The position numbers and the translations under genes are program-made. Of a DNA stretch of 64,000 nt, positions 50,352 to 58,782 are shown piece by piece; position 1 is the stretch's first letter, and each line of letters starts with the position of its first letter. The notes under the pieces were generated by a model. It made no database searches, was not told the origin of the DNA, and saw only the letters and a list, made by a program, of their open reading frames with translations. The DNA is from CAMCHP01 sp036835325 (GTDB lineage: Bacteria; Bacteroidota; Bacteroidia; Flavobacteriales_D; Sanyastnellaceae): assembly GCA_036835325.1 (NCBI GenBank), contig DAITMF010000015.1, positions 3,860 to 67,859 of the forward strand, read 5' to 3'.

Positions 50352-50492
50352 TCGCTTGGATTTCTAAAAAGGTCGCTAAAGCTTGCAAAGAAAAGTCGTT
50401 TCATGCACAATCAATGGTTAAAACAGAGTTTTTTCACATCGAGAGGAGCAACCTATTTGTGTAATTTCGTGTCTATAGATTGTGAACCCATT

Positions 50493-53400
50493 ATGGGAAA
50501 TGCTATGCAGACTATCTACTCTAGAATTATAGTGCTATTGACCTTGTTTTCAGGTCTTTTGGCATCAGCCCAGCCGACGTTAACAACGGGCTTAACCCTT
50601 GAAGAATACGTGAACGACATTCTTTTGGGGACTGGGGTTACGGCCTTCAACATCCAGCTCACGGGTGACCCCGCTCAAATCGGATACTTGCAAAATGCCG
50701 GTAGTACTTTGTTCCCCATTGACGGGGGCATTGTGTTATCAACAGGTGCAGCAGGCCAAATGGCTTGTCAAAATGATTTTGCCTTTTTCCCATCCAATCC
50801 GAATTTTGGAGATCTACTCACAGTGGCCAATAGCGTTCCACCGCTCATTGGGCAGAATTTCTCGGTGTCTCAAGTGAACGATGTTTGCATCCTGGAATTC
50901 GACTTTGTTGCTACGGGCGACTCGCTGAAGTTCGATTATGTTTTTGGTTCAGACGAGTACGATTTTTACATCAATACGCAGTTTAACGACGTTTTTGCCT
51001 TCTTCATTTCGGGTCCGGGCATCACCGGTCCTTATTCTTCGCCTCCAGGCTTCCCGAACGGTGCAAGGAATATCGCTTTCTTGCCAGGAAGCAGTCCACC
51101 GCTTCCGATTACCATTTCTTCAGTACACTCAGGACAGGACAATGGTCTTGCCAACATTCCACCGCTCAACGAAGAATTTCACATCACCAACTTAGGTCCT
51201 GACGGATTTATCCTCATTGATCCGAACATCTGTGTGAATGGTTTTACAATTCCCATTACAGCAGAAGAGCTGTTGATCTGCGGCGAAACTTACCACATTG
51301 CACTTGCGATAGCCGACGGGTTTGACCAACAATTAACTTCTTGGGTTGTTTTGCGAGAGGGTTCATTCGAGAGCAACTCGGTTGTTCAGGTTGATCTCTC
51401 TATCGACGTTGGTGCAGAAGGAGCGATTACGCTCTACGAAGATTGCGGTACGGCAACATTAACCTTCACACGGCCTGAAAACACGAACATCGATCTTGAA
51501 GAAATGGTGGTTATCAGCTACCAAGGCGTTGGCATCAATGGGGTTGACTACACCCTTCTTCCTGATACCATTGTATTCCCCGTTGGTGTATCGTCAGTCG
51601 CCTTTGAGTTGATTGCAATTCCTGATGGAATCCCAGAAGGCGCTGAAGAAGTAGTGTTCGAGATTTTGAACCTTGCAGCATGCAGTGGAACACCACTAAC
51701 GAGCTATTTCTCGTTTGTGATTCAAGACACTGCAGATCCATTGGTCGTGCAGGGCTACACTACCGAGATTTGCGATGGCGCAGAGGTTGAATTGGCTCCG
51801 ATTATTTCTGGGGGGTATGGCAACTTTAGTTACCAATGGTCGACCGGAGCGCAAACGTCCTCTGTTGTTGTAGGACCAAACAACTCCACCATGTACAACG
51901 TCATCGTGTCTGACACCTGTGGCATGCCAAGCGATGACGGTGACATTACCGTGAACGTGCTCTTTTTCCCGCAGCTTCAAGCCAACATCACCCAAGGAAA
52001 TCTAACCTTAGACTGCAACGAAAGCGTATTTCTAACCGCCTCGGCCTCAGGCGGTGATGGAAATTATACGTATTCATGGACAGATGAAAACGGCATGTCG
52101 CTAGGCGGAGGGAACTCAACCTCATTGTTCTACGGTACGTGGCAAGGTGCCGACGAAATTGTCTTCACCGTAACCGATGGTTGTGGCTTGCAAGCCAGCG
52201 ATGTGATCACTGTCACTCTCAACGTACCCCCAATCATTATTACTGTACCAACAGAAGTCACTGCCCTTTGCCAAGAACAGTTTACCATTTCGCCAACGGT
52301 GAGTGGCGGTCAAGCGCCGTACAATTTCAACTGGACCGCAGGCAACCAGTTCCTGGGTTGGCAACAGAACTTGACCACGTCGTCGTCAGGCAATCAAACC
52401 TATACCTTAACGGTGTCAGACGGTTGCGGACAAGATGAATCGGTGAACATCAACCTTACCATTCAATCTCCACCGGTAACGATCAACCTACCAACCTTTG
52501 TTACAGGGCCATGCACCGAAGTGTTCAACCTGTCGCCGGTTCTCGATGGAGGCAGCGGTGGATTCCAATACACATGGACCGTCAATGGAGCGCCCTTCGC
52601 AACCACGGCCAACATCAACTTCCAATCGTTTGATGATGCAGTTGTTCAACTTTCTGTAGTTGACCAATGCGGCGCAACCGATGCCTTTGCATTGGATGTG
52701 TTTATTGTTAACCCGCCGTTGATCGTCGATCTGGGCGAAGACCTGTTCGCCAGCTGCCTTGATAACACGGAAATTGACGTCGAGATCGTGAGTGGAGCTG
52801 GGGGCTACGAATACGAGTGGTTCGTCGATGGTGTCTCTGTAGGCACTGATCCCACTGCTGAAGTCCAGTCGTTCTTCACCGTTCCCGTGCTTGTTTCTGT
52901 GACTGACGGATGCGGAGGTGCTGCATCAGACGAATTGATTTACAACATTCCCGATATTCCATTGACCTTGACCCTGAGTGCAGATACTGCGATTTGTGCC
53001 GGTGATGCCATTACCATTTCGGCACTCGCAACAGGCGGAGAAGAAGGTTTCTTCTATGAGTGGAACAGCCTTGGCGCGTTCGGTCCAAACCAGTTTATTG
53101 CTCCGTATGAATCGGCTGTCTACCCAATAACAGCAACCGACATCTGTGGCAAAACCATAAGTGGAGATGTATTCGTTGAAGTACAGTACCTCTTCTCAAA
53201 CTTTACGGTGTCAGCAACCGAAACAGAGAACCAGTACCAGTTCTTTGGAGCTCCGTCACCCGAATGCGATGAGTGCATCTACGCATGGGATTTTGGCGAT
53301 GGCAGTGCAAGCGATGAAGCCAATCCGTTGCACACCTTCGACGGTTTGTCTGATTATCAAGTGAGTCTGCAAGTGACCAACGCCATTGGGTGTACCGACA

Positions 53401-53705
53401 TTGCCTACACCCTTATCAACGGTCCGGTTCTTCTGTACATTCCCAATGCCTTCACGCCCAACAATGATGGTATCAACGATGTGTTTAGAATCACGGGAAG
53501 TTCGATTCAGCGCTTTGAAATCATTATTTTCAACCGTTGGGGTGAAAAAGTTTATGAATCAACCGATATCAATCAAGTGTGGGACGGTAGCCATGAGGGT
53601 GGTAATTATTACGTGCCCAATGACATTTACCAGTACGTTGTGAAAGTTAAAGGCTTTGACACTGACGCGTTTGAACGATCGGGCACCGTTTCGGTGATGC
53701 GGTAA
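50493..53705 (+). CDS. Giant secreted choice-of-anchor L protein with PKD-like repeats and T9SS type B domain
   Basis: About 1,070 residues, secreted to the cell surface. Signal peptide (IVLLTLFSGLLASAQ), then a choice-of-anchor L domain (about 35-300) with GIVLSTGAAGQM, FVFGSDEYDFY-like residues (DYVFGSDEYDFYINTQFND) and IAIADGFDQQLTSWVV-like strands, a Calx-beta-like unit (about 305-420), tandem PKD/Ig-like repeats (about 425-900), and a PKD domain with WDFGDGSASDEANPLHTF. The C-terminal gliding-motility-associated sorting domain has IPNAFTPNNDGINDVFRI and FNRWGEKVYES. It probably works in adhesion or gliding through the type IX system. The frame runs further upstream, but the ATG 50493 (or 50505) opens the signal peptide. 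Confidence 0.88.
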   Translation: MGNAMQTIYSRIIVLLTLFSGLLASAQPTLTTGLTLEEYVNDILLGTGVTAFNIQLTGDPAQIGYLQNAGSTLFPIDGGIVLSTGAAGQMACQNDFAFFPSNPNFGDLLTVANSVPPLIGQNFSVSQVNDVCILEFDFVATGDSLKFDYVFGSDEYDFYINTQFNDVFAFFISGPGITGPYSSPPGFPNGARNIAFLPGSSPPLPITISSVHSGQDNGLANIPPLNEEFHITNLGPDGFILIDPNICVNGFTIPITAEELLICGETYHIALAIADGFDQQLTSWVVLREGSFESNSVVQVDLSIDVGAEGAITLYEDCGTATLTFTRPENTNIDLEEMVVISYQGVGINGVDYTLLPDTIVFPVGVSSVAFELIAIPDGIPEGAEEVVFEILNLAACSGTPLTSYFSFVIQDTADPLVVQGYTTEICDGAEVELAPIISGGYGNFSYQWSTGAQTSSVVVGPNNSTMYNVIVSDTCGMPSDDGDITVNVLFFPQLQANITQGNLTLDCNESVFLTASASGGDGNYTYSWTDENGMSLGGGNSTSLFYGTWQGADEIVFTVTDGCGLQASDVITVTLNVPPIIITVPTEVTALCQEQFTISPTVSGGQAPYNFNWTAGNQFLGWQQNLTTSSSGNQTYTLTVSDGCGQDESVNINLTIQSPPVTINLPTFVTGPCTEVFNLSPVLDGGSGGFQYTWTVNGAPFATTANINFQSFDDAVVQLSVVDQCGATDAFALDVFIVNPPLIVDLGEDLFASCLDNTEIDVEIVSGAGGYEYEWFVDGVSVGTDPTAEVQSFFTVPVLVSVTDGCGGAASDELIYNIPDIPLTLTLSADTAICAGDAITISALATGGEEGFFYEWNSLGAFGPNQFIAPYESAVYPITATDICGKTISGDVFVEVQYLFSNFTVSATETENQYQFFGAPSPECDECIYAWDFGDGSASDEANPLHTFDGLSDYQVSLQVTNAIGCTDIAYTLINGPVLLYIPNAFTPNNDGINDVFRITGSSIQRFEIIIFNRWGEKVYESTDINQVWDGSHEGGNYYVPNDIYQYVVKVKGFDTDAFERSGTVSVMR

Positions 53706-53738
53706 ACCAAGTTTTCACCAAGCACTGCAATGATTTTG

Positions 53739-53769
53739 AATCCGGAGGAACTCACCTCCGGATTTTTTT
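53739..53769 (+). terminator. Rho-independent terminator after the choice-of-anchor L gene
   Basis: AATCCGGAGG (53739-53748) and CCTCCGGATT (53755-53764) form a perfect 10-bp stem with a 6-base loop, followed directly by five more T. Confidence 0.9.
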
Positions 53770-53815
53770 ATCCTTACACCCCGAAAACCATCATTACCCA
53801 ATTCCAGCTTTGCGC

Positions 53816-55135
53816 ATGGCATCCACCCAAAAAACCGCACGCGGCGCGTTCATCGCCGTTACCTCATTGTTCTTCATGTGGGGCTTTATTACTGTTTTGG
53901 CGGATGGATTGATTCCGCGCCTTAAAGACTTGTTCGAGCTAAAACACTGGCAAGCTGCGACCGTTCAAATTGCGTGGTTTGTACCCTACGGATTGTTGAG
54001 CATACCCGCGGGGTTCTTGCTTGCGCGGATCGGGTACAAGCGCGGCATTGTAACCGGTCTCTCCTTGGCTGCTTTAGGATGCGTTTTGTTCTTTCCCGCG
54101 GCTGATTATAGAGTCTTCGGATGGTTTTTGACCGCCATCTTCGTTTTGGGTTCCGGAATTACCATTTTGCAAGTTGCCGCAAACCCCTACATCACCGTGT
54201 TGGGGCCATCGGAGAGTGCGGCGCGAAGATTGAACCTGGCACAGGCTTTCAACAGCTTCGGGACGACCATCGCGCCGATTTTTTCAGCGACCTTCTTATT
54301 GAGCGATCACATTCTCAGTTCAAACGAACAGGCCGCATTGAGTCAAGAAGCCTTAACGACCTACTTAGACACTGAGGCCGCAGCGGTGCAAACGCCCTTC
54401 ATTGCGCTGGCACTGGCTTTTGCCTTGCTCGCCGGTGTATTTGCTTTGGTGAACCTGCCGAGCATTATAGGAGGAGGTAGCACATCGCGTCACCAGTTTC
54501 GCGAGGTGTGGTCAAATGCGCGACTGCGGTTTGGTGCCTTGGCCATCTTCGTTTACGTAGGGGCTGAAGTGGCCATTGGTAGCTTTTTGGCACTCTATTT
54601 TGTCGACCTCGGATTGCCTGAGGCTATTCGCAACAACGCGACGCTTATGTCGCTCGTGGAGGGCATTGCGCAAACCTTCTCGGGGAAGTCAGCGGCAACC
54701 CTCGATGACAAAGGCCTTGTGGCCAGTTTTGCCATCTTCTACTGGGGCAGTGCAATGCTCGGACGTTTTGTTGGAGCCGCTTTGCTCACCAAGATGCGTC
54801 CTGGAAGATTGCTCTCAGTGTTTGGTATAGGAGCGGTGCTCTTGTTGATCGCCACAGCGTCAACAACGGGTTTTGTAGCCATGGCGAGTGTACTGCTTGT
54901 TGGTTTCTTCAATTCAGTGATGTTCCCAACGATTTTCAGTATGTCGCTTGAAGAGTTGGGAGAGTACAAACCCGAAGGCTCAGGCATTCTATGCACTGCT
55001 ATTGTGGGTGGGGCAGTGATTCCACCTTTGGTAGGGTATATGCGTGACCTCACAGGAGATTATGCGATTGCCTTTGCTCTTCCATTGCTTTGCTACTTGG
55101 TCATCATTGCCTTCGCGCGGCGCTATGCTCGATAG
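53816..55135 (+). CDS. Sugar MFS transporter, FucP/GluP-like
   Basis: 439 residues, 12 transmembrane segments, of the fucose-galactose-glucose:H+ symporter family of the major facilitator superfamily. Characteristic motifs: FFMWGFITVLADGLIPRL in the first segment, IQVAWFVPYG-like stretch (TVQIAWFVPYGLLSIPAGFL), LQVAANPYITVLGPSESAARRL, FNSFGTTIAPIF, and the second-half KPEGSGILCTAIVGGAVIPPLVG. It should import a hexose such as glucose, galactose or fucose with a proton. The start is the ATG at 53816, preferred to a TTG two codons upstream; a variant copy of the dispersed repeat overlaps its first codons. Located just after a strong terminator, so it has its own promoter. Confidence 0.9.
   Translation: MASTQKTARGAFIAVTSLFFMWGFITVLADGLIPRLKDLFELKHWQAATVQIAWFVPYGLLSIPAGFLLARIGYKRGIVTGLSLAALGCVLFFPAADYRVFGWFLTAIFVLGSGITILQVAANPYITVLGPSESAARRLNLAQAFNSFGTTIAPIFSATFLLSDHILSSNEQAALSQEALTTYLDTEAAAVQTPFIALALAFALLAGVFALVNLPSIIGGGSTSRHQFREVWSNARLRFGALAIFVYVGAEVAIGSFLALYFVDLGLPEAIRNNATLMSLVEGIAQTFSGKSAATLDDKGLVASFAIFYWGSAMLGRFVGAALLTKMRPGRLLSVFGIGAVLLLIATASTTGFVAMASVLLVGFFNSVMFPTIFSMSLEELGEYKPEGSGILCTAIVGGAVIPPLVGYMRDLTGDYAIAFALPLLCYLVIIAFARRYAR
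53819..53838 (+). repeat. Variant dispersed repeat (CATCCACCC-polyA), copy 8
   Basis: GCATCCACCCAAAAAACCGC covers codons 2-8 of the sugar transporter. The core has one CATCC unit rather than two and ACCC in place of the second, so it is a weaker match. Confidence 0.4.
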
Positions 55136-55441
55136 AGGTAAATCTGTTAACAGTTCTTTGCTTAAATGTCGCTTTTCAGGATTTCAAGAATCACTCAGTG
55201 TTTTATGGCGATGTGGTTACACCGTTTGTGTCTATAGTGTCGGAAATCAGACGGTTAAGAATTAAATTTTTCAGCGGTGTTGAAAATCCGTTGAATTACT
55301 CGGTGCGCATACCATCTTAGGAAAACGACCATGGCCTCATAGCGTGGTTTCGATAGTGTTAAAACTTGCAATTATGCTAGGTCAATTGAAAAAAAGGCGT
55401 TACTTGTTTGTTAATTACCCAAAGGGGTAAACCGTTGAAAC
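55136..55441. other. Gene-free stretch of 306 bases
   Basis: Between the sugar transporter and the 50-residue protein. It holds two small dyads, CTGTTAACAG (55144-55153) and TTACCC-GGGTAA close to the next start codon, and no ORF, RNA gene or clear promoter that I can identify. Confidence 0.5.
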
Positions 55442-55594
55442 ATGGCAACAAAACGCACAAAAAAGAAAGACGAGAAGGTACCACAGCCGAACATTCGTGT
55501 GAAGCTCGACTATAAGACGATCATCACATTGAAAGATAGCACCAAGCTGGCCTTCTGGAAAGAGCGCTACCCAAAGTTGGAAGTGCTCGACTAA
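55442..55594 (+). CDS. Small basic protein of 50 residues, Bacteroidetes-type
   Basis: 50 residues: a lysine-rich start (ATKRTKKKDEK), then IRVKLDYKTIITLKDSTKLAFWKERYPKLEVLD, a compact pattern of beta strands and one aromatic helix. It resembles short uncharacterised proteins I recall across Bacteroidetes, which share a basic N-terminus and a KLD-K-ITL...FW-RYP pattern. RNA or ribosome binding would fit its charge, but no function is known to me. The reading frame has a sensible start, a stop 5' of the convergent gene by one base, and codon use like its neighbours. It is too short for routine ORF detection. Confidence 0.7.
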   Translation: MATKRTKKKDEKVPQPNIRVKLDYKTIITLKDSTKLAFWKERYPKLEVLD

Positions 55595-56149
55595 TTATTT
55601 CATTGAGTCATCGAGCGCTGACTCCAGTTGTTCCTTTTTGCGTTCGGTGAACGCACCTGAGGTGCTGAACACAATTCGCCCGGTTTGATCGACGACGAAC
55701 AGATAGGGTTTTGCCTTGTCATTCATGTTCAATAAACTCGCATAAGGCTCTAGTTCGCCTTTATAGAACAGAATGTACGGGTGCAAGTCGCTCCGATTTT
55801 CTTTTCTCAACTGATTCATAGCGGTTTCATAGGCCGCTTTTTTCATGCCGGTAAACATGGGTACAAAGCACAAATCGACGTCGTACATGCTGTCCATAAT
55901 TCCGCGTTTGAGCACAAAGCTGTCGTACATCGGTTGGTACCAACTTCTGAGGTCATCTTCGGCTTTCTTTGAATAGGCCATCCCTACAATTAACATTTTC
56001 GCACGCGGAGCAGAAGGCAAAACAGCCTGTTTGCCATTGATGTATTCGCCCGCTAACTCGGGGAAACTGGTGCCGTTTTGAGCGAAAACTTCACTCATCC
56101 CTGCGAAGCAGAGAAGAAAAAGAAAAATACGGTTTCGCATCTGCATCAT
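55595..56149 (-). CDS. Secreted thioredoxin-fold-like protein without a CxxC motif
   Basis: 184 residues with a signal peptide (RIFLFLLCFAGMSEVFAQ). The mature part has the pattern of a thioredoxin-like domain: strand KMLIVGMAYSKKAEDDLRSWY, helix, strand HPYILFYKGEL, and KPYLFVVDQTGRIVFSTSGAF near the end. The redox-active CxxC is absent, as in the ATP10-like and other non-redox members. One cysteine (DLCFVPMF) lies on a strand. Function unknown. Its start overlaps the stop of the peptidase gene by 4 bases (ATGA), so the two are produced together and may act on the same process in the periplasm. Confidence 0.6.
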   Translation of the reverse strand: MMQMRNRIFLFLLCFAGMSEVFAQNGTSFPELAGEYINGKQAVLPSAPRAKMLIVGMAYSKKAEDDLRSWYQPMYDSFVLKRGIMDSMYDVDLCFVPMFTGMKKAAYETAMNQLRKENRSDLHPYILFYKGELEPYASLLNMNDKAKPYLFVVDQTGRIVFSTSGAFTERKKEQLESALDDSMK

Positions 56150-57807
56150 TTTGTGAGGCCTAGAACCGACATGCCTTGTTCAAAGACAACGTCGACCGGG
56201 ATGCCGGCATTGTTCACGCGTTCCAAGTCGGCTTGCAGTTCAGGACCGATGTTGCCCTTTTCGTTCATGAGGGCTACCACTCCGGCATAGTCGCCATTGC
56301 CTTGAAGCCGCAGAATGAGGTCGCTTAACGATTCAACAGCGTCGCGCATACCGTCAGGATTTACCGCGTACCGGCCGGTGGCCTCGTTCTTTACAAACGC
56401 GCCTTTTTCTTTGAAGTAATTGAATCGGAGCATGTTCGCCTTGCCGTGCGCACTCGAAGCGCCAAAACGCACCGATCTGAAGATGCCTGCCATGAAGGTG
56501 ACGTAGTAATCCATCGGGTCGCCTTCAAGCTCGCCCAATTCGATGAGCCGGGTAACCATCCATAGGCCAACAATGTCGGCCTTGCCTTCTTCAAGCGCAG
56601 AATCTTGTTCTTTGAGTGCCTCGCGAACACTGCCTTTGCCGTTGATGGTGTTTTTTATGCCCAATCCGTGAGCTACTTCATGGAACATGGTGTTCGAAAA
56701 GAATGCATCAAAGGTGATGTGTTGACGCTGTGTTTCGTCAATGAGCAAATCGGCGATGGGTACGAGAATTTGGTCAAATTTTGCGCGCATGGCGTTTTTC
56801 AACTGCGAGCGGCGTGTGCCGTGCGCTTGTTGAATTTCGATGTCGTTTGGAAGGTTTACCGCGATTGTTTTGCCGCCCGAATTGCAATCTCCGGCGTAGT
56901 AAATCACGTCGTAGGCGTTGAGTTGAGCATTTCCGCCAATGTCGTCTTGTTTGTAGCGACTGTCAACCGGTAGCTCACGCTGCAAGCGCGGCAAAAACTG
57001 CGCGTAGTAGGCAAGGCGCTGGCTCCACTCTTTGTCTTTAACCAAAATATAGGCTTCGTGTGCTGCTTTGTAACCGTACAATTGGTCTTCATAGGTTTCA
57101 ATGGGGCCAAGCACAAAGTCGAGGCTGTTGTCTTTCAGATTTAACCAAGCCACATCGCTTGCGCTGTAGCGATCGGTTTCAAGGGCACGTGCACGCTCTT
57201 CAAGGTAGAATTTGAATGAGCTGTTGCTGGTAATTGCGGCGGCTTCACGCAGCAATGCAGCGGCCCGACTCACTTGAGCTTGATATGCATCGTGGTAATA
57301 CACGTGTTCGAGTTTGCCTTCTGCACTTCGCTTAATCACGGTGTAGAGGCTGGTTTTGTGCGGGTTATCCCAGGCTTCGAACTCCTCTTTCGATATATCA
57401 TGCGGGTAGAAATTGGCCCCGTCGGGTTTTGGGCCAACGCCTTGAATAAACGCGCGATTGCCATTGAGGCGATCCCAAGGGCCGTAGTTGACTTCGGCAA
57501 ATCGGCGGGTTGCGTCATCGGAAATACCGTTGAGCAACTCGGTTTTATCGCCATACGATTGCATCCAGAAGATTTCATCCATCAGTTGCGCTGCTTCAAT
57601 GAAGAGCGGGATGAGCTTCTTGTCTTCTTCTGACAGGGCAGTGGTATCCGTGGTTAGCCGTACCGTGGCGTAAATGTCCATCTCGTCTGCCGATAAATTC
57701 GCAGAGTAGCTAGGCATCGATGCCTCTGGGCTTTGCTCAGTTTGCGTTGACTGGCATGCACTCAAAGCTACGAGTGCGGCAGAAGTGACTGTAAGAATGC
57801 GGTTCAT
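56146..57807 (-). CDS. Dipeptidyl-peptidase III-like zinc lipoprotein
   Basis: 553 residues with a lipoprotein signal (LTVTSAALVALSAC). The catalytic region near residue 395 reads FHEVAHGLGI, a zinc-binding HExxH, followed 40-50 residues later by EEGKADIVGLW with a third acidic ligand. This resembles the dipeptidyl-peptidase III (M49) group, whose usual motif has an extra residue (HExxGH or HExxxH), so here the motif is the shorter HExxH form found in related zinc-dependent hydrolases. Upstream segments LVLGPIETYEDQ-like (DFVLGPIETYEDQLYGYKAAHEA) and YYAGDCNSGGKTIAVNLPND match the M49-like family. It probably trims peptides in the periplasm. The start at ATG 57807 is preferred to a TTG three codons upstream. 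Confidence 0.82.
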   Translation of the reverse strand: MNRILTVTSAALVALSACQSTQTEQSPEASMPSYSANLSADEMDIYATVRLTTDTTALSEEDKKLIPLFIEAAQLMDEIFWMQSYGDKTELLNGISDDATRRFAEVNYGPWDRLNGNRAFIQGVGPKPDGANFYPHDISKEEFEAWDNPHKTSLYTVIKRSAEGKLEHVYYHDAYQAQVSRAAALLREAAAITSNSSFKFYLEERARALETDRYSASDVAWLNLKDNSLDFVLGPIETYEDQLYGYKAAHEAYILVKDKEWSQRLAYYAQFLPRLQRELPVDSRYKQDDIGGNAQLNAYDVIYYAGDCNSGGKTIAVNLPNDIEIQQAHGTRRSQLKNAMRAKFDQILVPIADLLIDETQRQHITFDAFFSNTMFHEVAHGLGIKNTINGKGSVREALKEQDSALEEGKADIVGLWMVTRLIELGELEGDPMDYYVTFMAGIFRSVRFGASSAHGKANMLRFNYFKEKGAFVKNEATGRYAVNPDGMRDAVESLSDLILRLQGNGDYAGVVALMNEKGNIGPELQADLERVNNAGIPVDVVFEQGMSVLGLTK

Positions 57808-57860
57808 ATTCGGCAAGGATTTGCGCTAAGTTAGCAAATCTCATTGGCCGATGTGTTGAT

Positions 57861-58133
57861 TTAAGAAGCGACGCCCATGTGATCAACGGGTGCGAACGAC
57901 AGTATTTCGCGTCCTTTTCGGGTTAAGCTGTAGCCTTCACGGTTCTGTATGAAGTCTTCAACGTAGAGTCGGGTTACGCGTTCTCCGATGCGCGCTTGAC
58001 CAATGCTGAGGTTGTCGTCTTCTTCAATGCGCTTCCAGAATTGGCGTTCAATGTCGTTGAGGCGCATGGCGCTTCCAAATTGCCGTTTGTGGTTCATGAT
58101 CACGTCAAGCAATAAGTAATTGTACTTGTCCAT
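57861..58133 (-). CDS. Small winged-helix-like protein of unknown function
   Basis: 90 residues, no signal peptide. Helix MDKYNYLLLDVIMNHKRQFG, helix LNDIERQFWKRIEEDDNLSIG, and the turn-strand region ARIGERVTRLYVEDFIQNREGYSLTRKGREIL. The last part resembles the wing of winged helix-turn-helix proteins (LT-KGRE-L), so DNA binding is possible. I do not recognise the family. The longer reading frame starts in the spacer without homologous sequence, so the ATG at 58133 is chosen. It stands alone between the peptidase and the acyltransferase-like gene. Confidence 0.5.
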   Translation of the reverse strand: MDKYNYLLLDVIMNHKRQFGSAMRLNDIERQFWKRIEEDDNLSIGQARIGERVTRLYVEDFIQNREGYSLTRKGREILSFAPVDHMGVAS

Positions 58134-58215
58134 AGTAAAGTCTGAAAGGTTCTCGGTTAGGTGCTGCTGGTTAGGCAACAAGCGGACGCTGAATCTACGA
58201 AAAGTTACCGATTGT

Positions 58216-58782
58216 TCAGCGTTGAGTTTTCAACAATCGGGCTTTGTAGTCATCGTGCAGGTACCAGTAATAACTGCTGTAATAGCCTGCGATGTAGCTC
58301 ATGTCACGGTGCTCAAAACCTGATAAATAAAAGGGGTTATGGAACTTTATCACTTTATGTCGGTGGTCAATGGCCACCAAAACCACCGATGATGATGTGC
58401 TAAGGGCAATGTCGTAGAAATCAAGGCAAGGAGTTGAACCCGGTGCATTGAGTTCGTTGTATGGAAAAACAACGCTGTACCGGCTGCCGCGTTTGAGGTG
58501 TGCGGTAATGCGGTCAGTAGACTCCATGCGGTTTGCACCAGGCCATTTGAGCGCACCGGCAGTGCGCAGCAGCAGTGAACTTTTCCATGACCACGCTGAA
58601 TTGTTTACCATCACGTCGACGTCAAAGCGTGTGATGGTCTTCACGGCGATGCACAATAAAAGGTCTTTCCAAGAGCTTTGTGGCCCCACCACCAGAACAG
58701 TGCTTTTTTCTTTGCGGGGCACCGTACCTACAAACCGCCATCCTTTTCGCTTGAAGTATCGTACGGAAAGGAATCTGATCAT
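58216..58782 (-). CDS. Acyltransferase-like protein with a degraded catalytic motif
   Basis: 188 residues. The N-terminal 110 residues follow the pattern of small 1-acyl-glycerol-phosphate acyltransferases of Bacteroidetes: KRKGWRFVGTVPRKEK, then VLVVGPQSSWKDLLLCIAVK where the family has a P-H-x4-D active site, then VDVMVNNSAWSW, ALKWPGANRMES and VVFPYNE. Here the position of the catalytic His is Gln, while the Asp is kept (PQSSWKD). The family resemblance is my alignment by eye. If right, the enzyme is inactive or reacts by a different route. Its stop lies in the gap before the small winged-helix gene, and its start overlaps the aat stop by 4 bases (ATGA), so it is in an operon with aat. Confidence 0.5.
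   Translation of the reverse strand: MIRFLSVRYFKRKGWRFVGTVPRKEKSTVLVVGPQSSWKDLLLCIAVKTITRFDVDVMVNNSAWSWKSSLLLRTAGALKWPGANRMESTDRITAHLKRGSRYSVVFPYNELNAPGSTPCLDFYDIALSTSSSVVLVAIDHRHKVIKFHNPFYLSGFEHRDMSYIAGYYSSYYWYLHDDYKARLLKTQR

Noticed and set aside
50133..50492. N-terminal extension of the choice-of-anchor L reading frame
   Set aside because: It overlaps the methyltransferase gene on the other strand, and a clear signal peptide starts at 50493 or 50505.
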